A DNA stretch of 23,047 nt, taken from assembly GCA_008931825.1 (NCBI GenBank), contig QXVZ01002545.1:1-23047 (forward strand). Direction: 5' to 3'. Both the position numbers and the translations under genes were made by a program. The DNA comes from Phallusia fumigata (lineage: Eukaryota > Chordata > Ascidiacea > Phlebobranchia > Ascidiidae). Positions 1 to 8,432 of this stretch are shown here, in pieces (position 1 is the stretch's first letter; every line of letters starts with the position of its first letter). The notes beneath the pieces are model-generated. The model made no database searches and was not told the origin of the DNA. It saw only the letters and a list, made by a program, of their open reading frames with translations.

Positions 1-1
1 A

Positions 2-3000
2 AAAGTAAAATCACATAGGCCGATAATTCTTTTGCGGCGAAACTCCTGTGGAAACCTGCAGCCCCAGTCGACAAATGTAACCAAGAAACCGAAAAAAATT
101 CCAAGACTCAAAAGTCTTACAGAAATTGAACTTAGGCCGAAAGTTTCTACAAAAGTTCAGTCAGCAAAAGTTAAAGTTGAAAAAGTTGCTGATTTTTCCA
201 CATTCGAATCAATTCAACAATCTGTTCCAGTTCCTACAACTCGTGTTGCTAATGCTGATGTAAAAATCGAACCAAACCAAACCTGGTCAACTGGTGGCCA
301 CCAGTTTCCCCATGCTATAAATCAGGTAACAGAAGTGTGTGTTCCATCACCAAGCCAGGATGCTCAGTTTTACTCTGGAAACTTACAGACCCAAAGCATT
401 GGAACCCAATTCATTAAACAAGATATACCAGACTTCCAAAACAATACATTACCTAATCAAGGACAATTTCCACAGCAGATTATCAACCAACCTGGTATGG
501 CATATGGGCCTGGTGATCCAAATATTAACCAAAATGGTCAGTTCATGTTTATGAACATGAATCAGCCATGTGGTATTCAGGGACAATTTAGCGGAGGTGT
601 ACCTTATCCCAACACCTATTTACCACAAGCTGGTAAGTACAACCTTTAAAAATAATCCGACAAGATCTATACTAGGTTTCAAGGTGGATAAATGTACAAA
701 TTTATAATTTTAGGTGACTGTTTTCAGCAAGCTCAACCCTTTCAATATTTTAACCCGAACCACCCAATGCATGTAACAACAAATTTTGGTCATTCCCCTA
801 TTGATGACAGTCTTACCAACATTACTTGGCTTGGAAGGATGGGAGTAAATAACTTTATGCCTGTACCCCTGGAGAGGGAAAGAAAATATGAGGTACACAT
901 TTAATTTTCCTATGTACACATTTTGTATGTGTATAACTGTTACACCTTGTTTTGTAGAGGGACAGACGTGGCAGACCACCCTACTCCTATATGGCCCTAA
1001 TTCAGTTTGCAATAAACAGCAGCGGAACCGGCCGAATGACATTGCGACAAATTTACCAATGGATCGAGGAAAAGTTTCCTTACTTCAAAAATGCTAAGCC
1101 AGGTAGTTGTACAATGATAAAACTGTAGTTATTAAATTGTAGCAATGCACTGGATTCTATTAACATTTGTTTTTGTTACAAGGATGGAAAAATTCTATTC
1201 GTCACAACCTTTCCCTCCACGACATATTCGTTCGTGAAGTAGCCACTGGCTCAAAGGCTTCATACTGGACATTACGAGCTGACCTCAACATGAGACCCCT
1301 TACTCTAGATAGCCTGGTTAGTTAAACTGAAAACTTATTTCTGACTGCAAACTTAATCCGAAAAACTGCTACTACCTGTGCTACTTTTTTGGCTCGTTTG
1401 CAATGTGTGTGTTGTTGGTTTAACAAAATGAGTTTTTGTTCTTCTTNTTTTTTACATCTATATATATCTGTGGAGGCATTAGAATAATTTGTGACTTTTT
1501 ATGACAGGTTTCTTGCAAAACTGGAAGCCAAAAGAAGTCTCGTAAGGAGCCTTTACAAACTCTAAATGACTCTCTTAACTCCTCATTGCACTTTGTGAAG
1601 GTAGGTTGTTTTGAGAACAATGTGTTGATAAGATTTGCTTAAATGATATTCTTGTGATTAGAGGTTCCAAATAGTCATAAACTTTTATCATGGCAGCCTT
1701 AACTCAATTTTAGTTTGCTAAAGTATAAAAATGCTTTCTTATTAAGAATTTCTTTTCTGTTTGACCCTCATCAAAATAAGGACGCTATTTTTGTTCCTGC
1801 TCTGCAGTTCATCTGACCATAGCTGGTTTACAGCATATGTTGACCACTTTACCTGGGAAGAAGCAAACTAGTTTTTGTTTTATCCCCAGGAAAGCAGTGA
1901 GAGTGATTCACCATCTCCGTCTCCGCAACGAAGAAGATCCCTTTCTCCCTCCGGAGCCCAGTTCCTCCTTTGCAAGAAGCTCCACAAACAAAACACGAAA
2001 AACCTTGTGGCGTCAAAACCTCCATCTCTTGGCTTGTCAGAAGAAACTTTCAGTGAGATTCTCAATGACCTTGGTTCACCCTTCAAAGACTTTCTCTCTC
2101 AGGTAGATTTTGGTGGTATAGAATCAAACATAATTGATTGTTTGGAGAAACTTATATCAGTAACTGGCTGAAAAGTTACTTTCGTCAGCTTAGAGAGTGG
2201 TTTTGTGTAAAACACATACTTCCCTTATAGTGTATAGCACGCACCCAGGCAGTTGGCACATTTCATCAATTATTCATCCCTTAATAGAAATGAATTCAGT
2301 CTACAGAACTGGATGCCAAAGAGTACCAAAGCTTAAGCTCTATTGCACAATAACCCTGTTGTACACATTATTTTCTTAATTTGTTTCACCTACTTTGCAT
2401 AAAATGTTAGCCTTGGCAATCAGCAAAATTGTCGTTTGCCTAAGTCACCTGTTTTACTTTTTTACTTTTTAAGTTCGCAATTATTAAAACTTGTCAAATG
2501 CATGTCTGAGAAATCTTAAGGCTGATTGACAAACTAGCTTTATGTACCCAGGCATGGTAAATAATCGCAAATTGTTTTCCTAATCTGCAATCAAACACTT
2601 CTGGTCTTTTGTGTTAAAATATAACTAATTGAATTGTTTTTTCTGTGGTTGGAAACCTACTTTGTGCATTCAAAACATTGCATGTCGGCAGGCCTACAAA
2701 AATTACAAATTCTTACCAACAGAACAAGTCCTCACCCAAGGCATCGACCGCTCGGAAACGTCGTCGCTCTTGGGGGTCCCCCGAATCGAGCTACGTCAGT
2801 GGGGTGGGAATTCGTTGCGTAAACGAAACCACACCGGTCTCCCAACAGATCCGCCGGGTCAAGAGCGAAGCGGGTGACCTCACGCGCGCCATTACGTCAT
2901 CAAGTACGTCACACTTGCCCACGTCAACGCCTTTGTGCAAGGAGAAGTGGAAAAAGTCGCTGAAATACAGGTTTGTGTTTAATTCGTCATATTGGAGCAA

Positions 3001-3676
3001 TAGACTTGTAGTTGAAAACATTGCCGGAGAACTTCCAGACAGAGAAAATATTCACTGATTGTTACAAATGCTTGCATTACAATATATTTACTATACACAA
3101 GTTCTTTGGCAGTTATGACTTCAATTAAACTGCTTTTCAAGTTTGTGTCATGTGCTCATAAACACAGTTTTGTGTGGAAAATGCATTTTGATGTCGCTCC
3201 GCAGGGCCTGTGAACCGGTTGAGAATCAAGAAAACATCAGCCCACGTGACAACGACTCGTCCAATCAGCGCCGAGTAGCATGGATATCTACCGAACAGAC
3301 CCCGCTACGGACTCCGTCACCAATTCCAACATCCAGCAGAACTGATGACCTTCAAACCGACTTCCTAGAGGACATCATGGGCACGGTTTTCAAAACCCCG
3401 GAGCGACCATCGTATCCAACGCGGCATTTCGCAGGCCTTTCCCCCGCGGGTCGTGTTCCCTTTGCCGATGTCACAGCCAGGCACGTTGACGGCTCAGAGC
3501 AAGCGGGCGGTTCACATCATTTTATCAATACACCAGTAAAGGTGGAGGCCCTTGACAGCAGCTTCAGCAAATTGTTGGACTTAAGTGGAGGCAGCGGAAG
3601 CTTCTCTCGCATCAACACACATTTTTCGGACATTGCAGATCTTAATCTTAGCTGGTCCAGCCTCACGCAACTGTAA
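2..3676 (+). CDS. FoxM: Forkhead transcription factor, FoxM class (5' end cut by window edge)
   Basis: Nuclear DNA-binding regulator; in vertebrates FoxM1 drives G2/M and S-phase genes. Exons read by splice signal and phase: 2-632, 714-892, 958-1102, 1183-1316, 1508-1600, 1890-2102, 2723-2970, 3205-3676. They sum to 705 codons including the stop. The forkhead domain is at about residues 276-362 of the visible protein, from [15 protein letters not shown] through [19 protein letters not shown], the FoxM-type recognition helix. Three regions outside it also fit FOXM1. RPIILLRR at the very start resembles [20 protein letters not shown] (exon 2) resembles human SLSNIQWLRKM. The tail [12 protein letters not shown]...[11 protein letters not shown] resembles the acidic C-terminal activation domain, though less acidic. 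Minimal S/T-P phosphosites (RTPSP, FKTPERP, NTPVKVE, NISPRD) suit a CDK target. The initiator Met should lie just upstream of base 1, because the frame is open to the edge and the N-terminal motif begins within a few residues. Length is about 704 aa against 750-800 in human. Confidence 0.93.
958..1316 (+). other. Forkhead (winged helix) domain exons of FoxM
   Basis: Two exons, 958-1102 and 1183-1316, split the domain after KPG with a phase-1 junction (g|ga). Helix 3 reads [13 protein letters not shown] with the invariant N, R, H and S residues of forkhead proteins. The wing after it, [19 protein letters not shown], matches the FoxM pattern WTIHPSANRYLTLD more closely than other Fox classes. 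Confidence 0.93.
1447..1447. other. Single ambiguous base (N)
   Basis: One undetermined base inside the fourth FoxM intron of the window (1317-1507), in a T-rich run. It has no effect on coding. Confidence 0.99.
2103..2722 (+). other. FoxM intron 6, 620 bases
   Basis: The largest FoxM intron here, from a gtagat donor after DFLSQ to an acceptor before NKSSPK. The reading frame stays open for 22 codons past the donor, to a TGA at 2169-2171. ATTAAA-type poly(A) signals lie further into the intron. Nothing else coding is apparent. Confidence 0.7.
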
Positions 3677-4690
3677 AAGACGGGACTTTTACATCAGCGT
3701 ACAAGTGCATGTGGTAATCCCTAAGGATTTTTGTGGTCTTTTCACACTTTGAGCAAGAGTACCTTTTGTCTCGCTTCTTTGTGAGTGCAAGCGTTTTTTT
3801 ACATCGAGTATTATTTGTCCTTTCAAAGGGACGGCAAAGTGCATTTTATAGTCCGTTTGGACAGACCTTTTTTATTTTTTTAACGTCAACAAAGTTTCAT
3901 CCGTTTCCTTTTTTCAAGTTCCCATGTCTTTTTATTCATTCTAAATGTACCAAAACAATTTCTTCAACTAACCCGGATTGTTGGACCAACAAAAGACAAG
4001 AAACTTTGCGTCTTTATGTTTATTTCCTCACATCGACTTGCTTCGTATACTAAGGACGGTGTAGCAATAGTTGTTGTGTATATTAGCGGGCATCAGTGTT
4101 AGATCGTTCGTTCGTCGTTCGTTTCACCTTGTTGTTCGTTCTAATTTGTTTCATTTCCCTGGTTGGTTCGTTCGCCGCACGATCAGTGAACGAGATCAGC
4201 TTTGCACATAACAATTCGTTTTAATTCTTTTTCTCGCCCGTGATTGGGTGCCCGTCGTTTCCGTGTGTCACATTTTTTCTGTAATCCACTAGCCACCCCG
4301 CGCAATTAAACACGTTTGTACGTTTTGTCAACGGCGTCACCTAGCGACCGTTGATGTGTTCGGTATCACCACTGTTAAGTAGCTCCCCCTAGCGGTAAAC
4401 GCTATAGAATCTGTTAGCAGTAGTGTAGACTAGCTCAAAACGAAGCCATTATCCCCATATTCTCACCGTGTTTTTGTAGTCGCCCCTCTTTTCCTAGCCT
4501 TGTACATAAACACACAGATTTCTATGTTTCGTTGCAGGGCTTGCTGGTGAGGCATTGCTTGCTTGCTGGTTAAATCCCTTGCCTAGCTCTATTTGGTCGG
4601 TGCTAAATCCAAGTTGTTTTGTTTGTCACCTGTACATCATTACTCCATCTGCATTTAAGTAAGCAAATAAAATACACACTTTAGCCCGAT
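3677..4690 (+). other. FoxM 3' UTR
   Basis: About 1 kb between the FoxM stop and the first good poly(A) signal. It is T-rich, with short imperfect repeats of gttcgttc around 4105-4180. The apparent open frame at 3733-4053 does not resemble any known protein and is probably chance in T-rich UTR. Confidence 0.6.
4666..4671 (+). terminator. Poly(A) signal AATAAA for FoxM
   Basis: Canonical AATAAA followed by an A- and CA-rich stretch, the first canonical hexamer downstream of the FoxM stop. The long distance (about 1 kb) makes an earlier non-canonical site possible. Confidence 0.6.
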
Positions 4691-5309
4691 CATTGTTTGC
4701 ATGGTAACTCGAGGTCAGCTATAAAATGTTTGGATGGTCTATTTGTGCCAAAGACAGATTGTGGAGCAAAAGGTACTAATTGTTATTTGACATGCAGTAG
4801 GATTTATGCTGATGAAAAACTATAAAATGCGATTTGCAACGTTGTGTTCTGTAATAATTGAAAGTATATTAAGGGGCTCTAATAATATTGTTTGACGCTT
4901 TTTAAAGTATCACTTCAAATTACTTTCGAACATCGAAATCGGAAAAATGATTTGGATGTTGTGACGAATCAGTGTGAAATTACAAACTAGAAACAGTTGG
5001 TGAATTTTTGTATTTCTCGAAAAACCCCTTTTCTATTACAACCTGGTTCTTGTGTTTTAAGATTTACGATTGCATGTTTGTGAAATTTGTACCGAATCAG
5101 TAGCGAAAAAATAGAGTGACAGCCAGCTACTAGTTTTTTGGTATTTTTACTCCATTGCTGGTCAGTTAACCACGCATTTACAGTTAAGGCTATACTTGGA
5201 TTTTAAAGATCGTTTCTAAAAACTGTGACATTGTCTGTGTTTGTCTTACTGTGTCGTGCCCCAAAATACGAAATTCATCATGATTTGCATTGCTTCACAT
5301 GATTTTTAG
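4691..5309. promoter_or_regulatory. Intergenic region upstream of CEP20 (putative promoter)
   Basis: About 620 AT-rich bases separate the FoxM poly(A) signal from the CEP20 acceptor. No ORF, RNA gene or repeat was recognised. By position it should hold the promoter of CEP20 and, if the two are co-transcribed, of MED21 as well. No TATA box or named factor site could be assigned with confidence. Confidence 0.4.
5301..5309 (+). promoter_or_regulatory. Possible trans-splice (or 5' UTR) acceptor before CEP20
   Basis: The sequence gatttttag ends 36 bases before the CEP20 ATG and looks like a 3' splice site. Ascidians add a short spliced leader at such unpaired acceptors. It could equally be the acceptor of an ordinary 5' UTR intron or a chance match. 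Confidence 0.4.
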
Positions 5310-5345
5310 CTAACAACTTGTTATAATTGATTGTCTGGATACAAC

Positions 5346-5798
5346 ATGGCGACTGTAGACGCACTGAAAAAAGCTCTTACAGACACTTTGGAGAGCAAGG
5401 GTGTAATGGGAGAATTAAAAGCTCGTGTTCGAACTGAAGTTTTCCGAGCTTTGGACGATCCAACTGCTGCCAAACCGAAGCTGAGCAACGAAAATCTTCT
5501 TATTAATGACCTCATTCGGGAGTATTTAATCTTTAACGACTACAAATACACTGATTCGGTGCTGGTAGCGGAGACTGGGCAGCCAGAAGTGCAGCTACAC
5601 AGGGACTTCTTGTGCCAGGAACTAAATGTTGCGGACACCGAAAGTTCTGCCAAAGTGCCATTGTTGTACAGTTTGCTTGAAAGTTTTGTGCATCAGCAAA
5701 AATCGAAAGCTGGCATTACAGTATCCAGTTCATCGACCAAAAAAGATTCTTCCTCTTTAGGTCACGGGCTTTTAATGGATGGTAGAGGACAAAAATAA
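5346..5798 (+). CDS. CEP20: Centrosomal protein CEP20 (FOPNL/FOR20), LisH domain
   Basis: Small centriolar-satellite and basal-body protein needed in vertebrates and ciliates for cilium assembly. This copy is 150 aa in a single exon, against about 174 in human. Residues 1-40 (MATVDALKKALTDTLESKG, then ELKARVRTEVFRALDD) match the FOP/CEP20 N-terminal dimerisation region almost position for position. Residues about 49-81 form a LisH motif (ENLLINDLIREYL, then YKYTDSVLVAETG). PLLYSLLESF near residue 107 matches PLLYGILAHF of human. The C-terminus is serine-rich and divergent. The start was set at the ATG in acaacATGgcg, which gives the conserved MATV N-terminus; an in-frame TTG at 5331 is not used. 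Its 3' UTR runs almost into MED21, suggesting a shared transcript. Confidence 0.95.
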   Translation: MATVDALKKALTDTLESKGVMGELKARVRTEVFRALDDPTAAKPKLSNENLLINDLIREYLIFNDYKYTDSVLVAETGQPEVQLHRDFLCQELNVADTESSAKVPLLYSLLESFVHQQKSKAGITVSSSSTKKDSSSLGHGLLMDGRGQK

Positions 5799-6193
5799 TT
5801 GATTCATGTAGCAACGAAGACATCAAGCAAAATAATATTCAAGGAGACCCAAGCTGAATAGCAATTGCTATAAATAGTTTTTTGTATTTGTACAACTTGA
5901 ATGCTACAACATTCCAATGTTTTGACAATTTTGATGCATTTTTAGAGTAAACAATTTTTGTAGGTTAACACTAAGGGCCTTAAATTTGTACTGTTTTAAA
6001 ATTTGGTATGCCTGAAAGGGCACACTCCCAAAGTCTAAATTTTAATCATTTCCATTTTGGTTTATTGTGTCCTTTCTATATATTTTTGTATTTTAGTTGT
6101 ACCTGTTGTGTTATTAGATCTTTGTGTATCCCAACTTTTAAGATTGGCAAAGAGATGAACATCAGGGATAAATAGTTTTTGTACCATTATGCC

Positions 6194-6199
6194 AATAAA
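6194..6199 (+). terminator. Poly(A) signal AATAAA for CEP20
   Basis: AATAAA in gccaataaaaaag. Cleavage 10-30 bases downstream would fall at or just before the MED21 acceptor at 6230, leaving essentially no intergenic space. Confidence 0.75.
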
Positions 6200-6208
6200 A
6201 AAGTACAG

Positions 6209-6230
6209 TTCTATATTTTTCACATTTTAG
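6209..6230 (+). promoter_or_regulatory. Candidate spliced-leader trans-splice acceptor of MED21
   Basis: A pyrimidine-rich tract (ttctatatttttcacattttag) ends in AG at 6229-6230, 29 bases before the MED21 ATG. No 5' donor is needed if a spliced leader is added here, as in ascidian operons. A second AG at 6257-6258, directly before the ATG, is an alternative. Confidence 0.6.
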
Positions 6231-6259
6231 GGTTCTTCTGACTTAAATCAAATTATAGG

Positions 6260-8208
6260 ATGTCTGATCGTCTGACTCAACTCCAGGATGCTGTCAACCA
6301 GGTGTGTGCCAAAAACTGAAAACATACCAATGTATTTTCTAAAGATATTTTTTAATATTTGTTTTATTTTTTACCAGCTAGCTGACCACTTTTGTAACAG
6401 TGTTGGAATACTGCAGCAAACTGCTCCACCTGGGACATTTTCTGGATTGGAAAAGTCTGGAAATAAGGCGCCGGCTGTTACAAATGATGGTAATCAATGA
6501 AACAGAACTGTCTGAGAGTTTGTACAAAGCGAGGTCATTTTATTGCAAAAGTTTCAGGTCACTTTACACTGATGATGACAACAGGAATTGTTAAAAAGCT
6601 TGCAATTAAATATATTCACTACATAAATTCTCCAGCACTGTGGGTCTCAACCTTCTGGTCCTGCCAGCCCCTTCTTAATACCAACAAAATAGTCATGAAC
6701 CCATCCCCCCCCCGAAATATTTTGGTTAAGCATGGCATGTGTTCCATGCTTTGTATGCATTCTGTGTATGTAGGTATGTCTAATGTTCTAATTGCAACAG
6801 AAGCTGTTACCTCATTAACCAGCAAGCGATAAGATAAAACAGTGTGTAATATGCTGCAGCACTATGTTCTATATTGCAAATCTTTTACATTACAATGGCG
6901 GTGTCTTGTCCCAATGCGATATTGTTTGCCATTCAAAAGCGGTAATTAAGCCTGTTTCAAGGCCTATTATAAAATGTAACAATATTTTTTTAAATCATGA
7001 TTTATTAAACTGATAGCATGTTTGTTGTAGAGTCACTAAAAATGCTTTGTTGAACCCCATGGGTCCATGATCCTCAGTTGAGAACCATTGCTCTACGAAT
7101 TATGTTTCTATTAGGCTATTTTAATGTTTTTTGATGTCGTAGCTTGGCCAAGAAGGGTTTTCTTGGGTTGTCTGCACATTATTTTTTGCACCTTGTGACT
7201 AATACCTGCTTGGTTTTTTTCAGAAACCATTGCCCTGTTTAGCAATCTTATCATGAGAACAGCCAAGGATATTGACATTTTAATAGACTCCCTTCCCAGT
7301 GAGGATAGCACACCCGATTTGCAGGTATTTGGCCTGGTTATACATGTATGCGTAACTTGTTTAGTATGTGGCATTTTGTTGATAAACATTATTCCCCTTC
7401 AGAGTTCCCCTTTATAGCGTGTAGCATGTCTGAGCACAAATATGTTTCTAGAGTGGCAGAATAAAAGCTTGACTAATTGATTTTCACTTTGTGAAGGTCT
7501 TTTAGCCTCCATGTTTGTTTATAACTCTGCAAAATAGGTTGGTATGTGGCATTGGACCAACCAATTGTTTCTACGGAATGTCTTTGTTAAAGTTATATAT
7601 TTAAACAAAAAAATCGGGTTTGTTGTAACATCAAAAGGCTGCCAGCTTAATGCAACTGGAAAAAGAAAACCAGGAAGCTGCTGAAAAACTTCGTACTTAC
7701 GTGAGGAATGGTGAACAGCAGCTTGCTCGGGTTCAACAAGCACTTGTGGAAATCGCTCAAGCACAACTTGCAGCAAGAAAATTGGAGGTACAGAAATACT
7801 ATCAGAAAATTTATGCTCTTCGTTCATTTTTTACAACGTTTAAAAGAACATCTGGCCAATCTTTAGTAGGCTTTATATTCTGGATTTCCCAAGTTTAAAG
7901 GTGTATTGTTAGCATGGATGGCAGTACGGCCTTTACCGTACTTTTTAATGATTTTTGCTGCGTACCGTACAGCCATCGAAGTCTAAACACGCCTGCTGTT
8001 GCTGGAAAGTAGGAATATTTTAATCTGCGACTCCTAGAGGGCGCAAGAGGGGCAGTTTAAAAAAATCAGACCTGACCCAATGTTTACCGAAGCGCAACGA
8101 ATATTTGTTGCCGCGCAGGCGAATCTCGTCTGCGGGACTTCCCCGTCCACCAGCCTTCCAAGCAGCAACGAGGTGACCGGCGATTTTTCCGACATGCCGC
8201 AGCGGTGA
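6260..8208 (+). CDS. MED21: Mediator of RNA polymerase II transcription subunit 21
   Basis: Middle-module subunit of Mediator, the nuclear bridge between activators and RNA polymerase II; it pairs with MED7 through coiled coils. Exons: 6260-6301, 6378-6489, 7224-7324, 7638-7787 and 8119-8208, giving 164 aa against 144 in human. Residues 1-16, [16 protein letters not shown], are nearly identical to human [16 protein letters not shown]. Exon 3 carries [16 protein letters not shown], the family hallmark. Exon 4 ([18 protein letters not shown] to [15 protein letters not shown]) is a long helix that fits the coiled coil. The fifth exon is inferred: a cag acceptor at 8118 joins in phase 0 and encodes [12 protein letters not shown], recalling human SGTHSQSLPDS, ending at TGA. 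Without that splice the frame reads on from 7788 to a stop at 7896-7898. Confidence 0.93.
6636..7090. mobile_element. hAT-like miniature element in MED21 intron 2
   Basis: The ends are imperfect inverted repeats: GTGGGTCTCAACC near 6640-6652, and GTTGAGAACCATTG at about 7077-7090, whose complement is CAATGGTTCTCAAC. CAGTGGTTCTCAACC-type termini are characteristic of Charlie/hAT nonautonomous elements. No transposase coding is seen. Clean target duplications could not be defined. The element makes up most of this 734-base intron (6490-7223). Confidence 0.55.
7325..7637 (+). other. MED21 intron 3
   Basis: A 313-base AT-rich intron between [11 protein letters not shown] and AASLMQ. Nothing recognisable besides splice sites. 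Confidence 0.8.
7916..7978. repeat. Nested palindrome in MED21 intron 4
   Basis: The outer arms GGATGGCAGTACGG (7916-7929) and CCGTACAGCCATCG (7965-7978) pair with two mismatches. Inside, AGTACGG (7923-7929) pairs perfectly with CCGTACT (7936-7942). It could be a very short MITE remnant or a simple hairpin. Confidence 0.6.
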
Positions 8209-8426
8209 AGCCTCTACTTGGAGAGTTTCTTGGAATCGTTAAACGAGGTGACCAGACTCGAAAAATGGGAAAATCTTGGCGCTGTGCCAACGGGGCAAGC
8301 CTAAATCCAAACTTGTCGCGGCATGTCGTGCTGCTATTGTAGTTGATTTTGCATGCCAAGGTCCCCTGCAGTTAACTTGATTTTGTGATACAAACCTTGC
8401 TTTGGAAACTTCAGCAATACAAAACA

Positions 8427-8432
8427 AATAAA
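8427..8432 (+). terminator. Poly(A) signal AATAAA for MED21
   Basis: AATAAA about 220 bases after the proposed MED21 stop, followed by T-rich sequence. Its position supports a gene end here and a terminal exon at 8119-8208. Confidence 0.65.

Larger units (their letters stand above)
5799..6230 (+). other. CEP20 3' UTR and intercistronic region
   Basis: AT-rich stretch of 432 bases with no coding potential. It ends in a poly(A) signal at 6194-6199, and 30 bases later in a pyrimidine-rich 3' splice acceptor. Confidence 0.7.

Noticed and set aside
728..892. Alternative FoxM acceptor ttttcag at 721-727
   Set aside because: Using it shifts into a frame with a stop after about ten codons. The tag at 711-713 keeps the conserved [11 protein letters not shown] in frame.
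3733..4053. 106-codon open frame after FoxM
   Set aside because: Lies in the T-rich 3' UTR. Its F/L/S-rich composition is what T-rich DNA gives by chance.
4100..4200. gttcgttcgtcgttcg cluster as CRISPR or a satellite
   Set aside because: Short, irregular, without spacers. An imperfect microsatellite in a 3' UTR at most.
8084..8359. Minus-strand frame of 91 codons over the MED21 last exon
   Set aside because: Low-complexity Arg/Ser-rich antisense shadow of a GC-richer patch. No recognisable domain.
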